Origin: Lichenostomus cassidix
Taxonomy: Eukaryota; Chordata; Aves; Passeriformes; Meliphagidae
DNA length: 64,000 nt
NCBI GenBank assembly: GCA_008360975.2
Contig: CM039182.1
Location: forward strand, 145,766,656 to 145,830,655
Direction of reading: 5' to 3'
Positions 11,464 to 23,858 of this stretch are shown here, piece by piece. Each line of letters opens with the position of its first letter. Position 1 is the first letter of the stretch. The position numbers and the translations under genes were made by a program. The notes below the pieces were generated by a model, which worked only from the letters and a program-made list of their open reading frames with translations, was not told the DNA's origin and did not search any database.

Positions 11464-13039
11464 GTAGATCTTTCAGTATTAGTAAGCATGATCCCACCTT
11501 GGTGAACCCTTTGTATGATGTGTAAATCTACTGTAAATAGACAACACTGACATTTCTAGAGGGATTCCAGTTCTCCCAAGTTAGGCAAATGCACCTTCCT
11601 TTCTGTGTTTGTTTACAGTCATGAAGACACCCCAGTGAAGTGTTTTAATACTGAATATTGAAATTCTGCAATTCTTCACAGCTAACAAGGCAGACTGCAA
11701 GGATAAATGTGACTCAGCTGGTGGTAAAACAATCCCTGTCCTGTTCATTTAAAAAATATATTTTCCCCTAATGTAGTTCCACCAGCTTCTAGCATGAATA
11801 AATAATTATGTGCCAAAGTACAGTCTTCTCCTTGTTCCAGTTCTTTTTGTTCCTAATTAGTCATTAATATAGAAACAATTTCTGCATGGAACATTTTTTT
11901 GGTATTTTAATTGTAAGAGTAAAAGAGATGGTAAAAGTTATCAGGTGCTGCTGATTTACTACCAAGGGTTCTAAAAGTCTATAAAATCCCATTTAAATCC
12001 CTGGTCTTAAGAGGTGATAAAGTAATGTGTGACATCATCTCCTTCTAGGGTCAAAGAAATTGGAGGGACTCAACATTTCTCAAGGTCAGGGTCTTACACT
12101 AAAAAGACAGTAACAAAAAAGCAAAAGAAACAATCCCCTTATGTGTACCTTGTCTTCTGTTTGTACCTGAGTTATGAGCAGCAAAAGATTCCTGAGCACT
12201 TTTCAGAAAGAGAAATGCATTGTTATTTTCTTTCAGGGGAACATAAGAGTGGAGTGGCTGAATACAATAAATACTAATGACACCAACATTTTGTCTCAAA
12301 CACTACAAACAGCAAACATTATAATGAATGTTTCTGTATATTCCATTTACTTTTCATCTCTGGAATAATCAGCTCTAGGCCTTTAGGAGTACATTTCAGC
12401 TCCTTTTCCTTTGGAGAATCACCACAGTAGTGTGGGTTATGAAATTATTATGGGCAGCAGGGAAAACTGGGACTTAATTTTCCTTTCATGCTGGACCTCA
12501 ACACCATTATTGCAGCATATCCATAGAAAACTCAAAATGGCTCTTTAATATCTGAGCCAATATTAATCCAAAGAGATGGAGTTTGGAAAATGTGAAAATG
12601 CTACAATTTCATGTTTCATGAAAATAGTGCTACACTGACTCTTGCCCCACCAAAAATCAGGCAAAAGAAATTAGTATCAGTTTATAATCATTTTTCCATA
12701 AGAAAATATAGCTCTACATTGTATCATGCAACCCTGTCAAAAAGACTTTTTCCCTAATTTTTTTTCATGCAGAAATAAATCATAATTTAAAAACTCGTCA
12801 GAGAAGGGTGAATAAGTATAGGTAAGCCATTTATTTTCTCTTTTTTTACCACAGGCGACATGAGTCAGGGTGTTCTGTGCCAAGAGAGGCATCCCTTGGG
12901 TTTTGTTTTGGCAGTTTTTGTCAGAAACCTGTGATTTCTTTACACACATTTAGTACTTTATTCTGTGGGAGGTTTTTTTCTGGTTTTGTTTTCATTGCAT
13001 ACTGAACAAAACTTCTTTGCTTCAGAAAAGAATCTCACA

Positions 13040-13275
13040 GTAATGTAGGTTCAAAATGTCACATAGTCCAACTTGCTGGTCAAAGCATGTCTGGTGGTCT
13101 CTTGTTGCCTCCTGTCTCATCATTGCACTTCTGAGAAGAGTTCCATTCTGTTTTCTTTACACCTTGCTGATGGGTAGATCAAGACAAAACACAAGATCTT
13201 CACTCAGCTTTCTCCTTCCAAGGAGAAAGCAACAATTCCCACTCTTTTCAGCCTCCCCTCATGTCACTTATGTTT
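13040..13275 (-). mobile_element. old CR1 LINE fragment, minus orientation
   Basis: The antisense CR1 text is diverged but ordered: 'catagtccaacttgctggtc', a 'gagaagagttccattctg' segment, 'ttctttacacc', 'aagatcttcactcagctttc' and 'cttttcagcctcccctcatg'. Internal pieces are missing relative to the remembered consensus, so this is an internally deleted older copy. Confidence 0.7.
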
Positions 13276-13354
13276 CTTTTCTAGTCTGCTTTTCGTCCAC
13301 AGTGCAAGTACATTGCTTTGAATCCAAACTTTGATATGGAGTAAAATAAGTTTG

Positions 13355-13412
13355 GTGGTTTTGTTGTTGGTTTTCTGTTGGGTTTTTTTTTTTGTTGTTG
13401 TTTTTATTTTTT
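13355..13412. repeat. T/G-rich low-complexity stretch
   Basis: The stretch is made of T runs broken by single or double G (gttgttggtt, gggttttttt, ttgttgttgttt). It is simple sequence just past the end of the old CR1 copy at 13040-13275. Confidence 0.8.
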
Positions 13413-14331
13413 CATTAATAGCTCCATGAATGAGGGATAAATTTCATTAGACTTCTGGGAATGAGCATTTTCTACTATAAGCATCAAGTATTTTTTCCCC
13501 CTAAAGAACAGGGATTTGGCTATTTCAATGCTTCCTAAAAAAATGTTATTTTGACACAACTAAGTTAATTTAAAAAGGAAAATGCTGGCATGAACTATTA
13601 TGTGGCATTTTATTATGATTGGAAACTCTCTTGGTGGTGAAAGACAAAGCGTTAACATTGAAACAATAGTATAATATATTTGGGACATAAGTATTAGCTG
13701 TTTCCAAAAAAATTTCAAAAAATACAGTCATCTAATTCGGCTCATGATGATTTGTTTCTTTGGACTATTGTCTGTCATATTTATCAACAAACCAACTACA
13801 AGGAAGTATTATTTAGACAAAGATGTCAACGAAAATATTCAGGAGTCCACTACATACTTCTGAGAGAAAAGTTGGGGGGGAAATATCTATGGTTTAGGGT
13901 TGGTTTTTAATTATTAAATCAACAAAACAGTTCCCAAAGTCTCATCACTTGGAGATGTGACTATGAATAAGTGTTGAAAACTTAAATCCCTTTCTATTGT
14001 TTAAAATATTTATATTTTCACCTATAATATGGTGCTTTGTGTTGTCTGCAAACAGTTTAAACTCTGCTTAACTGGTATTTCTATACATGAGTTTCAAGCA
14101 ATCCACTACCCAATTTAATCTTCTTAGTATTAAAATTCACAGCTCCTACAAGCCAGGTCCTGCCCTCCCTTTTAATAGCTTTGGTTGCTGCAACTGTAGG
14201 TTGGGAACTAGGAAAATGATTTCATTTCCTTATGACCTCAGCTCCCAGTTGTACACTGGAGAGGAAAACACCTTGTAATCCTTTTCTGCCACACACCTGC
14301 TCTGTTTTCTTCTTCTTTTCTGTTTTTTCAG

Positions 14332-14383
14332 GGACAACTGAGCTACAAATTGCTGGAAGTCAAGGAGTTTTATCGCGAACTGA
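14332..14383 (+). CDS. candidate coding exon 3
   Basis: This 52-bp exon follows the best pyrimidine tract in the region (tcttcttttctgttttttcag). In phase 0 it encodes GQLSYKLLEVKEFYREL plus one base (A) that completes an Arg codon with the next exon. The donor is CTGA/gtaatt, moderate because the last exon base is not G. The exon contains the CpG-bearing string tatcgcgaac in an otherwise CpG-poor intron. A later in-frame donor near 14401 is possible but would break the phase match to the exon at 14998. Confidence 0.5.
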
Positions 14384-14997
14384 GTAATTTTATTCTTTCT
14401 GTAATATCACATTTGTTCTCTATGCTTTTGTTTTGGGCCATTGTCAGCAATGTTTTATAGTATTAAATGGGTGATACAATACAGTTACTCTCATTTTCTT
14501 ATAATCCCAAATCACTGCCAGCAGCAATGCAGTGTGGATTAGACTACTATTTTAAAAGCTTTTGAGGAAAGAAATATGAAAAAAAATAATAGGAGTATTC
14601 TCTTTGTACTTCTAATGACAAGCATTATGTAACTACATAAAATTATCATTAATTATCAGTTTATTGGCAGAGATACACAAAGAACAGAATTATCCCAGTC
14701 TTACTTTGGATTTACTGAGAGCAAAATTATATCTTCATTTCACTAATTTGGCTTGTAGGCATCTTTAACTTTTCATACTGCTTAAAAAGATGAAAAAAAA
14801 AAGTTGGTTGTGTATTTATTCATCAGTTGTTTATTTAGATTAGAGCCAGTTTTCATCTTTCAATTTCTTGTACATGAAGAATGCTGCTGTATCAAAAACT
14901 ACTTTAGGTCATATTCAGTACTTGGAACAATTAATCAAGTGAAAGAATATTATCTTAAGAGAGACAAGTGACTGTTCTAAAGGTTTTTGCCATTCAG

Positions 14998-15066
14998 GAT
15001 GTACCAGAGAGGATGCACAGGGCCTCAGTGACAATGACAGGTCTGCAAAAGCCATAGGCTATCAAG
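14998..15066 (+). CDS. candidate coding exon 4
   Basis: This 69-bp exon is open in a single frame, the one requiring one base from the previous exon. It encodes CTREDAQGLSDNDRSAKAI followed by Gly-Tyr-Gln, then leaves one G. The donor CAAG/gtgaga is excellent. The acceptor (gtttttgccattcag) is acceptable. The intron before it is only about 0.6 kb. The start of this exon resembles the microexon at 20878 (TREDAQ against TKEDAQ), which may reflect an ancient exon duplication or chance. Confidence 0.5.
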
Positions 15067-16654
15067 GTGAGAGTGTCCCCCCAGATAAGGGGTGAGTGAT
15101 TATTATTTTATTGACCCTTCTTCAATTTCAATTATGTATCTTGAAAGTTCTCTTTAGAAAGCAACATTCAAAATGGATTCAGGGAGCTAAGTGTTAATCA
15201 GGTATTTAAGTATATTATGAACAGATATCTGCAAATCAAACAGCTTTAGTGCTCCAGAAACAATTTAGATATTGACAGTCATTTACAATAGAAATTAATT
15301 CCTCTAATAAAATAAGTCCCCAGAAAAGGATGCTGTTATGATGTATGTGCTGAGATTAGCTAGAAACTCCCTAGCTAAAAGCCATCATTATTTACCAGTA
15401 TGGGTTTTAAGGACAAGCTTTTCAAAGCCACTTAGGGCTGAGTATGCCCAATACTCATTAATTTTATACATGATTTGGTCCAAATACCTTTGAAAAGCTG
15501 AATAGCTCATTTTCTGAAAGTCCAACAGGCATCTATGTCTGTATATTGCCTCTTGGGATCACAATTTGTATGTGCCCTAGACACTTGAAGAATGATTTTT
15601 CCCATTAACTTTTGAAGCAAAAAAGTCAGGACATGACACTCATGCAATATGTATATGAAGCTAAAATGGAAACTTTGATCTAACAAGTCATATGATATGA
15701 ACAAAGATAGAAAGTGAGCAAGGATAAGACAGGAGAAAATTTTCCCTTCAGGAATATATTTTACTTCAGGGCAAAGAGTCCTCTATAACAAGGCAAAATG
15801 ACCCCTGGCCACAAATTCGAAAGACAAAAAAATGCAAATAAAGCCTAACTTTGTCAGTTTGTCTATTTTTCTCTTGCAGCTCCCCACTAAATTCACAAAT
15901 TCTTACAGATTTCTTACAAAAGTGCTCTTAAGATAGGTTTTTCTGCCTCAGAAGGGGGAGTTTTTTCACTTGTCTTTTTGAGGAGGTATCCTGCTATGAG
16001 AGAAAACCAAGAGTTTTAATGCTAAGAAAAAATTCTAGATATTTGATTAATGTTGGCAGTGATAACAGTACACTAGATAGTAGACAGAGCATTAGATATA
16101 AAAATAGTGATTTCTTAGTAGCAGTAATTTTCTTCCTGAAATATCTCTGTTTGTAATTTCCGTGGTTTTGGAATAAAGAAATGCTCATTTTGGTGGAGCA
16201 GGTGTTCAATGAGAAGTGAGTGAATAGTATATTACCAGAAGTAAGGGTTCAGTGACGACTGTTATATGCTTGAAAATAGGACTTTTGTTTTATAAATTAA
16301 TAATAAAAGCTTTTTATCAGTTATCTAGAATGTTGGGTTTTTTTTCCAAATCTCATACAGTTGTCTTTTTTCATAGTAGTTGGTGTTTCCTGTAAAACCT
16401 TGTCTGTTGTCATCACAGTCCTAAGAATTGCCCATAATAGATGACCTAATGTAGGAATATTTGCCTTGATCAATTAAGCATAAACTGACTTGTCTTTCTC
16501 CCTCACCAGTCTTGTTTCCCTGGAGGTATCCATTCTCTAAGACCACTGGAATGTGATGTGGTGTTTCACACCCTGCCTAAACCCTTCAGAGACATATCTC
16601 AGTTTTTCCCGTAATTTTCAACTCTGCATCCACACCAGGTATTATATAAACCTG

Positions 16655-16860
16655 CTGCAAAAAACAAACAAACAAGCACACAAACAAACAAGCCCTTACA
16701 GATTAATCTCTGAATTAACCTGGTTTTTTTTTTCTGCAGTTTGTGCCATCTGAAGACTGGTTATTTAAACATGCAGGCATGAATATAAAGAATAGAGAAA
16801 AAAAAAGAATATTTTTGTTGTTTTGTTGTTGTTTTTCTCTCTTTTTCTTTTTTCTTTCCT
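16655..16860. repeat. (AAAC)n and T-rich simple sequence pair
   Basis: An A/C run (caaacaaacaagcacacaaa) near 16660-16692 and a T/G/C-rich run (ttgttgttttgttgttgttt, then ctctctttttcttttttctt) near 16808-16857 are separated by about 110 bases. Both are low complexity. Confidence 0.75.
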
Positions 16861-17559
16861 ATAATCTGTAAACACTTTGGGGCAAACTTGTTTATGTGCC
16901 TTGATTTTCCAGGGAGATGCACATCTCTGCTGAGAGTTCAGCTTCTGCAAAATGCTCTGCTCAGGGCAGGGTGTAAAGTGCTACTCAAAGCCACAGTGTG
17001 CAGCACATCAGTTCACACACATTCCTAATTAACATCTCATTTTGGATTAATTTCTGATTCCCTCCACTGGGCTTTTGTAATGAGATCATGAGCTACATTG
17101 GCAGAAGTTTATACTTAAAATATATCTATAAGGTAGAACCAACTTAGGTTAAGGTAGTTAATGGGCAATAGGATTAAAAAATCTGAATCAAACATGCAAA
17201 AAAATCCCCCAAATCCCTATTTGTTAGATATCTGTAGTCTTATTTTTTAATTTCATCAGCTATAATCAAGGAAGGAATCTAAATACTTTCTGCTCTGGCA
17301 GTTCTTTCCTTGCCTCTCTTTTCATGCATTGAGAAGCTGGATGTTATTATGTTTTTCTTATTTTCCTTCATTTTACTGGTTTAGGAAAGTGGACAATTTC
17401 ACTAAATAAAATGTCTTAACTACAAAATCTACATTTTTAATTAATTTCTTCCAAATTATTTTGTTAAAAACATCTGCAGAAAATATGTACTTTAAATACA
17501 GAAGGAATGTAGAAGTTAAACATTAGGTGAGCTGTTCTTATTTACCCACTCTTGTGCAG

Positions 17560-17643
17560 GAATGCACCATTGGAACTACGGCAGTAAAACTGGTATTTAC
17601 ACATTTTCTTATGGATTTCTTCAAAAGCACCAAATTCTTAAAG
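17560..17643 (+). CDS. candidate coding exon 5
   Basis: This 84-bp exon has acceptor cttatttacccactcttgtgcag and donor AAAG/gtacgc. In the phase imposed by the preceding exon (split Gly codon G/GA) it encodes 27 residues beginning MHHWNYGSKTGIYTFSYGF and ending in QILK, plus one base. A second frame is also open, so phase gives only partial support. The dense Gly/Tyr/Trp/His content looks like structured protein. No family is recognised. Confidence 0.5.
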
Positions 17644-18099
17644 GTACGCAGTTACCTTTCCATATGCACACAATTTGTTTAAAAAGAGATATAAGGCTGA
17701 AGTACCCTGATATCTTGACAAAATAAATGAATATACACTTTATAGCTTCATTAGTAAAAGGATTTTAATGGATGAAGGAACCTCAGCTTTCAACTCTGGC
17801 ACCCAAACCTAAAATTGACTTCTTATCAGCTGATGCTCACATCAGCAGTTAAACTTCAAGGTCTGTCCTTAAAATCATCCTTTCATCCCATTTTCCTTGA
17901 ACCTGTACTGACCAGAAACATTTGAAGGTAGATATCATCAACTTTTTCCCAGATACTAGGGGGAGAATTCTTGAGAAAGCATTGCAGGCATTTTGTTGAC
18001 TGCATTGCCTCAAAGAGAGGCATACCTGTGTCACTTGCCTAAGCACAGGACATATTTAGAATATCAGGTTTTCTACAGTAAAACCACAGGAGTGCTGTT

Positions 18100-19430
18100 T
18101 CCATTGCCTAAAATGTCTGTTTGAGATACTGGAGCCTTGCAGATCTGTGGTTTGCTGCAGTGACTAGTGGATGTCAGCTGGAATATCCAAAGGCACAGAG
18201 TGACACTTGACCTTGAAACTTGCCATTCTCATGTGCCCCTTGCACCTTCAATGCACCTGAATGCTGACTAGATATTTTTGTGCAGAGTACAGAGTGGGAT
18301 TGATGCTCTGATTCCACAGCACAGGTGAATGAGTCACTTCAGACCACAAAGGTTTGGAGGTATGGGGGACAAAACACAAGCTGAGTGGGTGGTGTGTAGG
18401 AGACACACTTACTATAGGAACAGGCAAGAGACCCCTCTATTTCTGAAAAGCAGTGGGCAACAGAATCCTGTCCTCCATCTCCTTTGTCCTGATGGGAGAC
18501 CCTCAGTTCTCAGCTACATGAAAACATTCATGCTTTGGTACCTTATAATCAAATTGAAGACCACCCTGCACATTAAAAAAATCTTCTTTCCTGGTGTGTT
18601 GGAGCTGCTAAATGTAGTTGCCTACAGAGACAAGACTGCCACAGCTCCATGCCCTGAAATCCAAGCAGCAGGACTGAACACATGTTCCCAGCTGGAACTC
18701 ACACACAGAACACACATGTACAATATATCTGTGTTTGTAAGTGTCCAGCCAAAGAGATAATACAGAACTCAGAGGAATATAAACAGCACTATGGACTGAT
18801 CATGTTCTCACTGTCTGATCAGAAGGAAGATACATTTGTGAGTGTGGATACACGTGTGTACAGTGTGGGTTCCTTCAACAGCTGCTCTCACAGTCAGTCT
18901 GCCCAGAAGTTGCCCCTCAATCTCAGTGTTCCCACCTGCTGACATCAGGCCATTCAAACTTCTATAGGTCCCCTGTGTGCAGTAAAACTGAAATACACAC
19001 AGGGTGCCTCCAGAAACTGGGCTTGCACAAACACTCCATTCAGTAGCTGGTCCTGGCTCCCCATTCCCCATCCATGACCCTCATACCAACACAGACAAAG
19101 GAGCAGAGGCAAATGGGTCTGCCAGTTCACTCCTGTAAAAGGTACTGAATCCAGGAGCTGTCCTGGGCCACTTGGTGGGCAGGCAGCCACATCCTCCAAG
19201 GTGTCTCATCCTGGAGGATGTCACACCCCCAGTTCCCAGGTGTGCCTCGATGCTCACCAGAGGTCACACTCAGTGACACTCCTGAACTCTGTGCAGGGGC
19301 ACAGGGACATCATGAGAGCAAAATGGATGTGACAGAGACTGAGAGACACCAGTGAACAGGGGGTTGGTGCCCAGGCCTGAGCTGGGGCAGGGAGAGAGGG
19401 GAGGAGGGAAAAGCAGCCCTGAGAGGAGTG
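18100..19430. other. no gene seen; GC-richer sequence next to the LTR
   Basis: This stretch is richer in G+C than its surroundings and carries several overlapping open frames on both strands (for example 143 codons at 18329-18760). None has a recognisable domain or splice context. It may be degraded retroviral or LTR sequence linked to the LTR at 19430-19765, but I could not match it. Confidence 0.35.
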
Positions 19431-19765
19431 GAGGAACCAAGCACAGCTCCATCCCCATCCCTGCACCCCTTGGGGGAGAGGGCTTTAGAGCAAAGAGGGT
19501 AAGGTAGTAATGGGAAGGGCAGATGGAGATATTTTAATTTTTACTTTATTTCTTACTAGTGTAATCTATTTTGATTGGTGATAAATGCAGTTAATTTCCC
19601 TAGGTCTGGTCTGTTTTGCCTGTGATGGTAACTGGTGCATGATCTCCCTGTACCTCAACCCATGAGCTTTCTGATTCTGTTTTCTCCCTGTGTACTGTGA
19701 GGAGAGGGAGTGAGGGTGCAGCTGAGTGGAGTTTCTGACTGCCAGCCAAGGTCTCATAAACACGC
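19430..19765 (+). mobile_element. ERVL-type LTR, 3' part, plus orientation
   Basis: The order of motifs matches a passerine ERVL-type LTR: 'ccatccccatccctgcacc', then 'cttactagtgtaatctattt', 'ggtctggtctgttttgcc', 'gtgatggtaactggtgc', 'atgatctccctgtacctcaa', 'cccatgagctttctg', and a 3' end like 'agggagtgagggtgcagctg' then 'cagccaaggtctcataaaca'. The 5' half is not clearly recognisable. Plus orientation follows from the end containing the '...gagtgag...cagccaagg' text. Confidence 0.7.
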
Positions 19766-20460
19766 ACAGGGAATAGAGAGTCCTTCATCCAGAAAAAAAT
19801 CATCAGAAAGAAATTTAATAAGACAATAAAACTTCCAGACACAGTCAGACCAACTCACTGACAAGGAGCTTGTTAACATGTGACACTTTTATATTCCCTT
19901 ATCCCTCAGTTTTACCATACTACTTGGATCACATAAGCCTATCCCTTTGGATATCCTTTTTCCCTTGCTAAACCCACATAAGTCATACACTATTCCCAGA
20001 AGCTCTTCCTCTCTATCCCATAATGTGTCCTGTGACTCTGGGCAGTGAAGCCATACTGTGGGTGCCACTCCTGGCCCATGGGACTGAGACATTCCTGGGA
20101 CAGCACTGGCAGGAGCCAGGGCAGGGACTTTTGTCTCTGACTGGAACATCGGGGTTTTTTTGCCTCCCTTGTTCCTCTGAGCTCCTCTGTGGGTATTGGG
20201 ACAAGCTTCACATCACACAACCTGCCAGTTTTAAGCAGCTGGACTTCTTTCTCACCCAAGGCCTCTGAGGAGCTTATAGTTCAGCCATCTCTCTGTCTCG
20301 CCCATGCAACTCAATCTCACAGTCATTTCCAGAGTGTTCTTAGGAGTTTAGACTCTGTGAAAGGCCCAGGGACAGTAACCACATTTATAAGTATCCCTGA
20401 AAGCACTGTCTGTGTTGTGGAAGAGGGGAGAAGAAAGGGGCAGAAGAGATGACTTTGAAG
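19766..20460. other. no gene seen; GC-richer unmatched sequence
   Basis: Sequence such as 'ggcaggagccagggcaggg' and 'aggcctctgaggagc' differs in composition from the AT-rich intron around it. Open frames on both strands shadow one another. It could be a diverged LTR or retroviral remnant. No element family was recognised. Confidence 0.3.
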
Positions 20461-20877
20461 CATGAAGAAATTTGCAGCTAAACATCTCAAGAGAATGTTA
20501 AAACAGACCAAGTATAGAATCTTAGGGCTGACTGGAAGATGGGAAATCCCATTCCCTCATATTAGAGTTCTTCTACTTTAAATAATTCTCAGATGGAAAA
20601 TGAAATAAAACTGTGAGATGCAATCTACAGAACTGAACATAAATCTTCCATGATAGAATAAGAAGGTGGAAGGCACCATCTTCTGCATTGTTCTGGAAAA
20701 AATACTATGATTTTTGAAAGAGATGCATCAGATACTTGAACCCAGTTTAGGATAGCTAATGAAAAGTGGAAAGACTTGAACTCCAGAGGCAGAATATGTA
20801 AGAAAATGTACATTTGTTCTTTGAAATTCCTGTATTTACAGATGACTGACTTAAACACATTTTTCTTTTTTTCTCAG

Positions 20878-20899
20878 GAACTAAAGAGGATGCCCAAAG
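20878..20899 (+). CDS. candidate 22-bp microexon (exon 6)
   Basis: A very strong acceptor (acatttttctttttttctcag) is followed after only 22 bases by a strong donor (AAAG/gtaaaa). In the required phase the microexon completes a split Gly codon, encodes TKEDAQ and leaves AG, which with the T of the next exon gives Ser. Microexons of this size are real but rare. The pairing of two strong sites at this spacing and the correct phases on both sides are the support. Two of the three frames are open, so phase evidence alone is modest. Confidence 0.45.
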
Positions 20900-21777
20900 G
20901 TAAAATGTTTTGTCTCGATATGTTTTATAAAGGAGTGTGCAATCAATAGAGATACTTCTAAGTTTCTAAGTGTATGCTATCCTTTGTTTAGATAGTCTGT
21001 GTTTTCCAAACACTATTGAATTCCACACTGCTGGTACAGAACATGGGTGTAATTTCCATAGCTTTTGTATATTCTTTGAATCTATCTTCCTGGTAGATCC
21101 AGTGACACAGGTTAAGAAAAGGCTGAAAGGAAATGTCACACAGCAGGGCAGGACCATCACTGATACCAAAGCCGAGGTTTTTGGTGTCATTAGTAAAGGT
21201 TTAGTTACAAGTTCATTATACCCTCAAGATGCACTTTTAAACTGCACCTCTAATCCCCTTTCAACTTCTGCCTGTCTTTGTTTTTTGGTTGGGTTTTATC
21301 TTTCCTGAATGTCTCAAATTCTTTGTTTTCCTCTTGTCAAGCAATTATTTGTGAACTCTGAACAAATACATGTTGTAAGGTTGGATTACAGTTGAGATAG
21401 CCAAACTGTCTGACACGGCTTGTTTTTTGGAGAGGAAAATTTATTGTGGAGATAAAACTGCCTTACAACTTTAACAGAAGGACATTTAGAAGGAAAGCTG
21501 AAGTGATTAATTATTACACAGTAGACAGTTAAGTATTTATTAAATGCCACAAATGCACACTGTAGTGAACCAACAAATATGCAATGAGTTTATTATCATT
21601 ATACCATAGCTGCATGCTCAAATTGAGGTAGGCAATTTGCAAGTGCTTAGGGTGTAATTTCCCAGGAGAGTTTGAAGCTTTATATAAGATATTCATGCAC
21701 AGGTAAATCTATTTAAATAGTAGACTAAACAGTCTTTGAAGAAAGGACCACTTCTTTCTGTACCCAGAATATTTGAC

Positions 21778-21846
21778 CTCCTCAAACTTCTCACAGAAAC
21801 CACCCTGTACCTCCCCTGCTACCAAAACATTGCGATGAAAACCATT
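21778..21846 (-). mobile_element. short ERVL-type LTR fragment, minus orientation
   Basis: About 70 bp ('cttctcacagaaaccaccct', 'gtacctcccctgctaccaaa', 'acattgcgatgaaaacca') parallels the antisense 5' region of the LTR at 29471-30292, where 'cacagaagccatccctgcag' and 'catac-caaaccctggccac' stand in the same order. It is isolated and diverged. Confidence 0.5.
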
Positions 21847-23689
21847 TGCAGGGACTAACAAATAGTGCAGCTACAGCTCCATATGTTGTACAAGGAATGG
21901 ATACACTCTTCCTTCAAGGGGTCAATCAGCTGACACAGTTGTCTCAGCCTGGAGTTTTTCATCCTCAGTTTATTCTTGGACTCAAGAATTGCTGTTCCTT
22001 CTTGTGACCTGAAGATGATTTAGTAAAACCCCTGTGCTCTTCAGATTCTGCTTGCTCTTACTGTGGTTGTTGATGTCATTAAAAATAGCACCACTCCCTA
22101 CAAACCTTGCCTCTGTTATAACTTGTGTGCCACTAAGGCAACTACTCTAAATGATAAAATTAATGAATGGGATGGGGATAAAAAGCATGATAGCATGGTA
22201 ATAAAACTACATTTGTCTTCTAAAGAGCTTCCATGGCAGCCAAAAAACCTTGAAGGAATGATGCCTTGCAGGAATACACAAATCTCAACAAAAATATCTT
22301 TTCTAGCTTGGGTGTGACAGAGTCACTTCACAACAGAAGGGATATCAAAGAAAACGAGAGCAAGGAAGAAACACAGGCATCTAGTGTCACTGGGGTTGCC
22401 CAAAAGTATCTAAGGTTGCCACACATGACTGGCAAAATGACACAGAACTTATGTGAGGTTAATATCTGTCTGAACAGTCATTTGCAGGCTCTGGTGAGAT
22501 TTGAGACAGCCCAAGGTTTCAATTTTTTGCAAACTGAAATGTTGTCTCTGGACTGAATGGTGTTGCTCCATTCCATAGATGTTGCCTGTTTTGGAGGGAT
22601 AAAAGGCTTGATATGAAACCTTTTCCTTTTGAATTATGGGAATCGAGTGAAGAAGATATAGAGAGGTGTATGAAAGTGGGAAAGAGATGGGAATGACTGT
22701 AAGAAAAGGGAAGAAATAACTGTAATCCTTCAGCACTTGGAAGAAAAATAATTGAAGAACTTTACCTGAAAGGGGAATCACCAATGTAGAGCTCAAATGG
22801 GGGAAGTAGAAAATCAGTTTTTGCTGTTGATTTTTGGAATTGTCAAGTGATTTATTTGGATTCTGAAACCCCTAACTGTTTCCAAATACTGAAAAATATG
22901 TTCTTTGGTAAGCAAGAATAACTGCACAGTTACTGCTAGTAGGATAGCTAAAGTAGTCTTTCCATTAACAAAAAAAAAAAAAAAAAGGAAGGAAACAAGT
23001 AAAAGTGTAGCTTTTAAAAGATGAAGTCATCTTCATTTTGATTCAAACAATTTTTCAGAAAAAAAAAGGTTTAAAATGTATTCCATGTATTAAGAGTGTT
23101 TCTATACTCCAAGAGGCTTTCCTTTGGGTACTGTAAGATGGTTTATTATCCATTATCTGTAACACAAAGATAATGAAAGTGGTTCTATTGTACTGTACGT
23201 GAAACCCACAGGAATACCAGGATTTGACAGTCATGATATATCTCAGTTAGTTTCTAATGTGTAAAGCCATCACCAATCATAGAGAAGACAGTCTGTTGGT
23301 TAAATAAGTCTACAAAGTAAGAAGATAGAGTCCTTCATTTATCTTCATTGAAACAGCTTTGACTGCTGTGTGGTTGATAAAATAAATCTAGTCCTATTCA
23401 GAATGTCTCCTCTCTGCACATTGTAAGCAAGCAGTTTCTATTCTCCTGTATCAATTCTCATGCAGCCCTCATCACCCACAAGGTGGGAGTATCTTCCATT
23501 AACACCTTGAGTAAAGTGGCTCACGTGTGTCAACTTTGGATCATTTTCTTGCTCATCCTCTCCCAGGGGAGAGAATTGTGGATGCAGAGAAGCATTTTGA
23601 TTGGAAGGTTTGTTTTTTGGGTTTTTTTAAATGTATTTATGGAAAGTAGTTCAGACAAATGCATTAGGAGATGGACAGGTTCATTATTG

Positions 23690-23858
23690 CCCCAACAGGT
23701 TCTGGATTATCTATCCCTGGAAATGTTCAAGGCCAAGCTGAATGGGGCACTGAGCAACTTGGTCCGGTGAATTGCACCCCTGGCCATGACAGAGGGGCTG
23801 GAACTAAATGATCTCCATGATTCCTTACAGTGCAAACCGCACTGTGATTCTATTGTGG
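23690..23858 (+). mobile_element. CR1 LINE 3'-end fragment
   Basis: It contains 'cccaacaggttctggattat', 'ccctggaaatgttcaaggcc', 'gagcaacttggtccggtg', 'ggccatgacagaggggctgg' and an 'aactaaatgatctccatgat' segment before an octamer-like tail 'ctgtgattctat'. Plus orientation, truncated to the last about 170 bp. Confidence 0.85.

Noticed and set aside
18329..18760. 143-codon plus-strand frame
   Set aside because: No domain, splice sites or codon-like bias; it sits in a GC-richer region beside an LTR where several overlapping frames stay open.
21088..21200. Coding-looking segment after cttcctggtag (VTQVKKRLKGNV and onward)
   Set aside because: The only open frame does not fit the phase left by the microexon at 20878-20899, and no good donor ends it.
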